A stretch of 37,041 nucleotides of DNA from Planctomycetota bacterium (GTDB taxonomy: Bacteria; Planctomycetota; B15-G4; JADJEK01), in the NCBI GenBank assembly GCA_016213895.1, contig JACQZJ010000174.1:1-37041 (forward strand). The letters are read 5' to 3'. Both the position numbers and the translations under genes were made by a program. Every line of letters starts with the position of its first letter. Within the stretch, counting starts at the first letter, position 1. The notes under the pieces are model-generated. The model made no database searches, was not told the DNA's origin, and saw nothing but the letters and a program-made list of their open reading frames with translations. Of this stretch, positions 33,451-37,041 are shown in pieces.

Positions 33451-34269
33451 TCAGCGCGGCTGCAGGAAGCGACCGAGAAAGGCCTCGACCGCCTTCCAGT
33501 ACCCGGCGCTGTCCTCGAACTCCTGCCACAGCGCTTTCGAGCCGTGGTTTCCCTCGGTTTCCGGCAAGAAGGACGTCTTGTCCGCGGTCTTGAGAGCGTC
33601 GAAGATGGCCTTCCAGCTCTCCGCCTCGGAGCGCGCCGAGGTGACGAACACCGGACACTCGACGCTCTTCGCCGCCGCCTGGATCCAGTCCGCGGGCTTG
33701 CCCAGGCGCTCGAAGTACTCGCCTGGCGCGAAGCAGAGCAGGCCGTCCACGAGCTTCGGCTGCTCGGCCGCGACGCGGAGCGCGAGCGACGCCGAATACG
33801 AGCTGCCCCAGGCGAGCACCTTGCCCTTGGCGTAGACGGCGCGCGCGTGCTCCAGCGCCGCGATCAGGTCCTGCTCGGCCTCGAGGTAGCTCGGTTCCTT
33901 GCCGCCTTCTCGCGCGCGCTCCGCGGTCTCGTTCGCGACCTCGTTCATGGCGCCGCCCGAGCGCTGGTCGATGGCCAGGCAGTTGAAGCCCAGCTCGTTC
34001 AGGCGCTCCGCGATCTCGCGATACTCGCCGCGGCTTGAGCGCGCCTGATGGAAGAGCACGATGAAGGGCGTGTGCTCGTCCGCGTGCTTCAGGTAGAGGT
34101 CGGCGCCGATCTCGAGGCCGTCCTTGGACGCGAACGTGATCTCGCGCCGCGTCTCCTTCTCGTCCGCGGCGACCTCTTCCTGGCCCGAGTCCGCGCACGC
34201 CAGAACCGCGCACGCGACGGCCCAGACGAGAACCCACCTCGCTCGGGCGGAAACGGCGATCGCGCTCAT
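33451..34269 (-). CDS. Alpha/beta hydrolase lipoprotein (dienelactone hydrolase-like)
   Basis: 272-residue lipoprotein with signal ending in VLAC (C25). The alpha/beta-hydrolase fold shows FIVLFHQARSSRGEY (oxyanion strand-loop), LAIDQRSGG, the nucleophile elbow WGSSYSASL, and a late EGNHGS with the catalytic histidine. The strand-loop carries HQA instead of the usual HGxG, common in small exported dienelactone-hydrolase-like proteins. ATG 34269 has a strong GAGGAGGAA ribosome site. Substrate unknown; probably an ester or a short acyl group outside the cytoplasm. It lies 79 bases after the second ATPase gene. Confidence 0.85.
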   Translation of the reverse strand: MSAIAVSARARWVLVWAVACAVLACADSGQEEVAADEKETRREITFASKDGLEIGADLYLKHADEHTPFIVLFHQARSSRGEYREIAERLNELGFNCLAIDQRSGGAMNEVANETAERAREGGKEPSYLEAEQDLIAALEHARAVYAKGKVLAWGSSYSASLALRVAAEQPKLVDGLLCFAPGEYFERLGKPADWIQAAAKSVECPVFVTSARSEAESWKAIFDALKTADKTSFLPETEGNHGSKALWQEFEDSAGYWKAVEAFLGRFLQPR

Positions 34270-34348
34270 GGCTGTTCCTCCTCGGTCGTTCCAGGACCGC
34301 GCCTGCCTGTACGAGACTACCACTCGCCCGGTACGGGCGCCGCCGCCC

Positions 34349-35569
34349 TCACAGCACCCGCCACCAGGGCGCGGCGAGCACGCCGGGCGCAAGCCACGCG
34401 AGCGTGCTGCCGGTGTGCAGCAGGAGCGCCGCGCGCGCCTTGCGGCCGTACTCGGCGCGGAACGTGCGCAGGTGCCGAGCATCGCCGAGCCGCGGCCTCG
34501 CGCCAGCCTTGACCTCGATCGGCAGCAGCCGGCCGCCTGCCTCGATCACGAAGTCCACCTCCTCCCCGACGGCGCTGCGCCAGTAGAACAGCTCCGCGCG
34601 CTCGAGCCGCGCGTCGCGCCAGGCGAGGATGTCCTGCAGCACGACGTTCTCGAGGTGCGCGCCGCCCGGCTCGATCCCCTCCCCCAGGTGCAGCGCCACG
34701 CCGGTGTCGCCCCAGTAGAGCTTGGGCGACTTGATGAGGCGCTTGGTGCCGCTCACCGCGTACGCCGGCAGCCGCATCAGCAGATAGGAGGTCTCGAGCA
34801 GGTTGAGCCAGCGGTGCACCGTTGGTTGAGGGAGTGCGACGTCGCGGCCGAGTTCGGTCTGGTTCACGAGTTGCCCGAGCCGCAGGCAGGCCGCGCGCAT
34901 CAAACGGCGGAAGTCGGGCAGCGCGGCGATCGAGGACAGGTCCTGCAGGTCGCGCTCCAGGTAGGTGCGCACGTAGCCGTCGAACCAGATCGCGCGATCC
35001 TGCGCGGCTGCGAGGTGAACGCCTGGCGTCGGGAAGCCGCCGCGGCGCGCCAGCGCGCGCCAGTCTTCCGGCGTCTCGCGCTCCGCGGCGAGCAGATCGA
35101 GCCAGTCCTCGTCGCGGCTCTCGAGCAGCTCCTCCCAGAGGCCGCAGCGCCCGAGGCCGCGCTGCTCGCGCCGCGTCATCGGCCGGAGCGTGAGGTAGCT
35201 GGCGCGGCCGGCAAGCGACTCGGACACGCGGCGCGCCAGCAGCAGGTTGGCCGAACCCGTGAGCAGGAACTGACCCGGCCGCCGTCGCCGGTCGATGGCC
35301 CGCTTGACCGCGCGCAGGAGGTCGGGCTCGCGCTGCACCTCGTCCAGCGTGATCGGGCCGGGGCCGCCGATGAGCGCCTCCGGGTCGCGGCGCGCCGCGT
35401 CCTGTATGTCGAGGTCATCCAGGGACAAGCAGCGGCGCTCGGGCGCGAGCATCCCGGCCAGGGTGCTCTTCCCGGTCTGCCGCGCGCCGGTCAGCACCAC
35501 CGCGGGCATGACGCGCAGGCGGTCGATCAGGCTGCGGGCGACGAGGCGCGGGAGGACGGTTGTATCCAT
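34349..35569 (-). CDS. AAA ATPase with DUF4143 domain (second copy)
   Basis: 406-residue ATPase of the AAA_14/DUF4143 group, only distantly similar to the one at 17872. Walker A is GARQTGKST (28-36) and Walker B ends in DE at 76-77 (ITLDEVQ); LTGSANLLL is the sensor region. LGRDVALPQPTVHRWLNLLE is a winged-helix-like segment. The C-terminal PD-(D/E)xK-like motif EVDFVIE...LPIEVKAG keeps its lysine, unlike the first copy. I start at ATG 35569: it falls at the predicted +1 and needs no ribosome site; ATG 35587 would add MIIIRA. Biological role unknown. Confidence 0.87.
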   Translation of the reverse strand: MDTTVLPRLVARSLIDRLRVMPAVVLTGARQTGKSTLAGMLAPERRCLSLDDLDIQDAARRDPEALIGGPGPITLDEVQREPDLLRAVKRAIDRRRRPGQFLLTGSANLLLARRVSESLAGRASYLTLRPMTRREQRGLGRCGLWEELLESRDEDWLDLLAAERETPEDWRALARRGGFPTPGVHLAAAQDRAIWFDGYVRTYLERDLQDLSSIAALPDFRRLMRAACLRLGQLVNQTELGRDVALPQPTVHRWLNLLETSYLLMRLPAYAVSGTKRLIKSPKLYWGDTGVALHLGEGIEPGGAHLENVVLQDILAWRDARLERAELFYWRSAVGEEVDFVIEAGGRLLPIEVKAGARPRLGDARHLRTFRAEYGRKARAALLLHTGSTLAWLAPGVLAAPWWRVL

Positions 35570-35605
35570 GGCGCGAATGATAATCATTCATGCCATGAAT
35601 AGCAA
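35567..35605 (-). promoter_or_regulatory. Promoter overlapped by a 31-bp palindrome, second DUF4143 ATPase gene
   Basis: On the minus strand TTGCTA (35600-35605) and TATCAT (35577-35582, 5/6) are exactly 17 bases apart; +1 falls at 35570, next to ATG 35569, so the message would be leaderless. A near-perfect palindrome spans 35567-35597: 15-base arms around A35582 match at 13 of 15 positions, with core AATGATAATCATT. It covers the -10, the spacer and the start codon, which is where a repressor or autoregulator would bind. Confidence 0.6.
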
Positions 35606-35612
35606 CTCCGAT

Positions 35613-35642
35613 GCGGCCGCGGCCGGCCGCCGGCGCGGCCGC
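35613..35642 (-). terminator. GC hairpin after the second alpha/beta hydrolase gene
   Basis: Two copies of the self-complementary octamer GCGGCCGC (35613-35620, 35635-35642) flank a GC-rich 14-base loop, 16 bases downstream of the hydrolase stop on the minus strand. No T-run; a weak terminator or a barrier between the hydrolase and the ATPase promoter. Confidence 0.35.
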
Positions 35643-35657
35643 TCGGCGGCAGCCCGG

Positions 35658-36641
35658 TCACTTCCTCTTCCAGGAATCCCCTTCTTCCAGCACGCCGCGC
35701 ACGCCGTCGCCGTCGAGCCACTCCCGCGCCTTGGCGTCTTCGCGCAGGTACGCGTCCCAGAACGCCGTGGTGACGGCCAGGATGGCCCGGTGGTGGTTCG
35801 GATTGCGTTCCTCCGAGTCGCCCGGAAGCGCCCGGTCGCTGAAGGCCGAGTGCTCGGCCCGGTCGAGGACCAGCTCGTACTTTCCTCCCGGCGGCAGGGC
35901 CGGGAAGACCTGCAGGCGCGACTCGGCGTCCGCGTCCACGATGAGCGCGACGTCCTTGGTGCCGGTGAGGAGCATCCAGGGGATCTTCACCCCGCCGAAG
36001 GCCGCGCGCGAATCGCCGCCGCCGCGCGGAGCGCTCGGGCTCATCATCACGGCCGCCTTGATCCTCGCGTCCGTGAAGTTCATCCCCAGAGGGAAGGACT
36101 GGCCGCTCACCGCCTGGGTCGTGGCCGCGCCGAAGGAGTGGCCGGACATGCCGATGCGCTTCAGGTCCAAGCGGCCGGCGAGCGCGTGCTCGTCGGTTTT
36201 GCTCCAAACCTCGAGCTGATCGAGCACGGCGGCCACGTCGCGCACGCGCAGCGCGAAGTTCTCCAGGCTGGCCGCGCGCTGCATGGCCGCGATGCGCTCG
36301 CCCGCGGGCGCCTCGCGCCAGACGGAGTCGTCGCTCCCCGCGTGCTGCAGGAACACGGCCGCGTACCCGCGCCGCGCCCAGTGCTCGCCCAGGTAGGCGC
36401 AGCCCGCGCGCGTGCCCCCGAGCCCGTGGCTGAACAGGACGACCGGCTCCGGCGCGGCCTTCTCCGGGAAGTACGCGCGGATGGGGATGTCCCGCTTCCG
36501 TCCCTCGTCGCGGACCACCAGGTCCGTTTGCTTGGGCTCGGCCTCGCCAACGAGAAGCGGGTCGTAGCCCGCCGGCTCCTCGCCCGCCCACACGGCAGCC
36601 GCCAGCGCCTGCATCAGTCCCACAGCCAACAGAGCCCTCAT
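35658..36641 (-). CDS. Exported alpha/beta hydrolase (PAF-acetylhydrolase / dienelactone hydrolase-like)
   Basis: 327-residue exported esterase-type protein. Signal 1-19 (MRALLAVGLMQALAAAVWA). The oxyanion-hole loop is LFSHGLGGTRAG, the nucleophile elbow GMSGHSFGAAT, and the catalytic histidine is probably in RAEHSAFSD; an acidic residue in GTKDVALIVDAD fits the third position. The layout matches the PAF-acetylhydrolase/chlorophyllase-like family found in planctomycetes and acidobacteria, for which substrates are mostly unknown. ATG 36641 has AAAGGA eight bases upstream. It is not close kin of the hydrolase at 33451 beyond the shared fold. Confidence 0.87.
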   Translation of the reverse strand: MRALLAVGLMQALAAAVWAGEEPAGYDPLLVGEAEPKQTDLVVRDEGRKRDIPIRAYFPEKAAPEPVVLFSHGLGGTRAGCAYLGEHWARRGYAAVFLQHAGSDDSVWREAPAGERIAAMQRAASLENFALRVRDVAAVLDQLEVWSKTDEHALAGRLDLKRIGMSGHSFGAATTQAVSGQSFPLGMNFTDARIKAAVMMSPSAPRGGGDSRAAFGGVKIPWMLLTGTKDVALIVDADAESRLQVFPALPPGGKYELVLDRAEHSAFSDRALPGDSEERNPNHHRAILAVTTAFWDAYLREDAKAREWLDGDGVRGVLEEGDSWKRK

Positions 36642-37041
36642 GACGCGTCCTTTCTAGCCTGCGGCCGGCGAAGCGATGACGATCATCCCAACGGGGACGA
36701 CGGATTCCACCTCAAGTCGCGCATCTGCCCCCGACGCCCAGGGAAGCCGGCTGCGCCGCGCTGCTTCTTCGCCGCGCTTCCTGCGCGGCGCATCCCTGGG
36801 TGGCTTCCGCGGGCGCAAGCCCGCGGAAGCCCACCGCCCTCTTCCGTCGTCGTTCCCGCTGGATGCCCCGGACCGTGAGCAGCGGGACAGCGCGCGGGGC
36901 GGCGCAGCCGCTTCCCTGGGAAAGGGGGCAGTCGCGACGGCGTGCCCACTCGCACCTCGCGTACCTCACGCCGCTCTACCGCCTGCTTCGCCTCGATCGT
37001 GACGAGCCGCGTCTCGTTCCTCGCGCGCTCGATGCACCGGA
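36642..37041. other. Intergenic region with no convincing gene at the right edge
   Basis: 400 bases up to the window edge. Six-frame reading gives only Arg/Gly/Ala/Pro-rich frames that look like translated GC-rich repeats. On the minus strand the last ~80 bases read RCIERARNETRLVTIEAKQ, which is more protein-like and may be the tail of a gene from beyond the window, running without a stop to 36683; I could not identify it. The main content is the inverted-repeat element at 36737-36920. Confidence 0.4.
36737..36920. repeat. 184-bp inverted-repeat element with nested hairpins
   Basis: Sharp terminal inverted repeats: the left arm (36737-36759) and right arm (36899-36920) are complementary over 22 bases apart from one extra C in the left arm; both outer ends read CCCAGGGAAGC when oriented inward. 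Inside are a perfect 13-bp hairpin with a GCAA tetraloop (36802-36831, extendable to 36800-36834 with one bulged C), a 10-bp hairpin (TGCGCCGCGC at 36752, partner at 36783) and a 7-bp hairpin (TCCCGCT at 36854, partner at 36881). The 10-bp hairpin competes with the outer stem. It resembles a MITE or a REP/BIME-type element; no second copy is evident in the window. Confidence 0.6.

Noticed and set aside
36683-37041. Minus-strand partial open frame reading in from the right edge
   Set aside because: Only the first ~25 residues look protein-like; the rest is translated inverted-repeat DNA. Not enough to call a gene.
1-37041. tRNA, rRNA, CRISPR array, insertion sequence, prophage or secondary-metabolite cluster
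   Set aside because: Looked for on both strands; no supporting sequence was found.

Overview
The window is 37 kb of very G+C-rich bacterial chromosome with about 26 protein genes on both strands, tightly packed, and no tRNA, rRNA, CRISPR array, insertion sequence or prophage that I can recognise. The gene content suggests a free-living heterotroph of the Planctomycetota or a close relative. The clues are a Tat-exported Gfo/Idh/MocA oxidoreductase next to a ThuA/HEAT-repeat lipoprotein, a GH127 enzyme, several large secreted hydrolases, exported EF-hand proteins and a secreted Lys-C-type protease with a C-terminal module of a kind I associate with planctomycete exoproteins. The phylum is inferred from gene content alone.

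Layout. 1-1930 (minus): an operon of a PTS IIA(Ntr)-like protein, a P-II-like protein and a cation:proton antiporter cut by the left edge, behind a near-consensus promoter. 2217-4164 (plus): flavin reductase and an LplT-like MFS transporter. 4194-4654 (minus): a HEPN (HepT-like) toxin gene beside the wreck of its MNT antitoxin gene. 4690-9951: a lipid/glycan group with a polytopic GT-C-like membrane protein, a GT2 glycosyltransferase, a ChbG/YdjC deacetylase and a B12-binding radical SAM enzyme. 10203-10475: a half-size GDT1-type cation transporter. 10591-16384: an operon of MocA-type oxidoreductase, ThuA/HEAT/F5-8C lipoprotein and SGNH hydrolase, followed by a NupG-like permease. 17872-19068 and 34349-35569: two DUF4143 AAA ATPases. 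19096-28022: GH127 enzyme, exported EF-hand/O-methyltransferase, zinc-binding (CZB) chemoreceptor, MBL-fold hydrolase with a DUF2892 protein, and a 900-residue (alpha/alpha)6 glycosidase-like lipoprotein. 28027-36641 (minus): an M1/M28/PDZ double peptidase, a Lys-C-type protease and two exported alpha/beta hydrolases around the second ATPase. 36642-37041: no convincing gene, but a strongly structured inverted-repeat element.

How it works together. Most of the products are exported enzymes that would dismantle sugars (GH127, GH52/DUF4965-like, MocA/ThuA), proteins (Lys-C, M1/M28) and esters (SGNH, alpha/beta hydrolases), with permeases for uptake. The least ordinary features are these: both DUF4143 ATPase genes start at a predicted +1 with a palindrome inside the promoter; a HepT toxin has lost its antitoxin; a methyltransferase appears to be exported together with calcium-binding EF-hands; the GT-C-like protein carries a degenerate tandem repeat in its C-terminal third; and a 184-bp multi-hairpin element lies near the right end.
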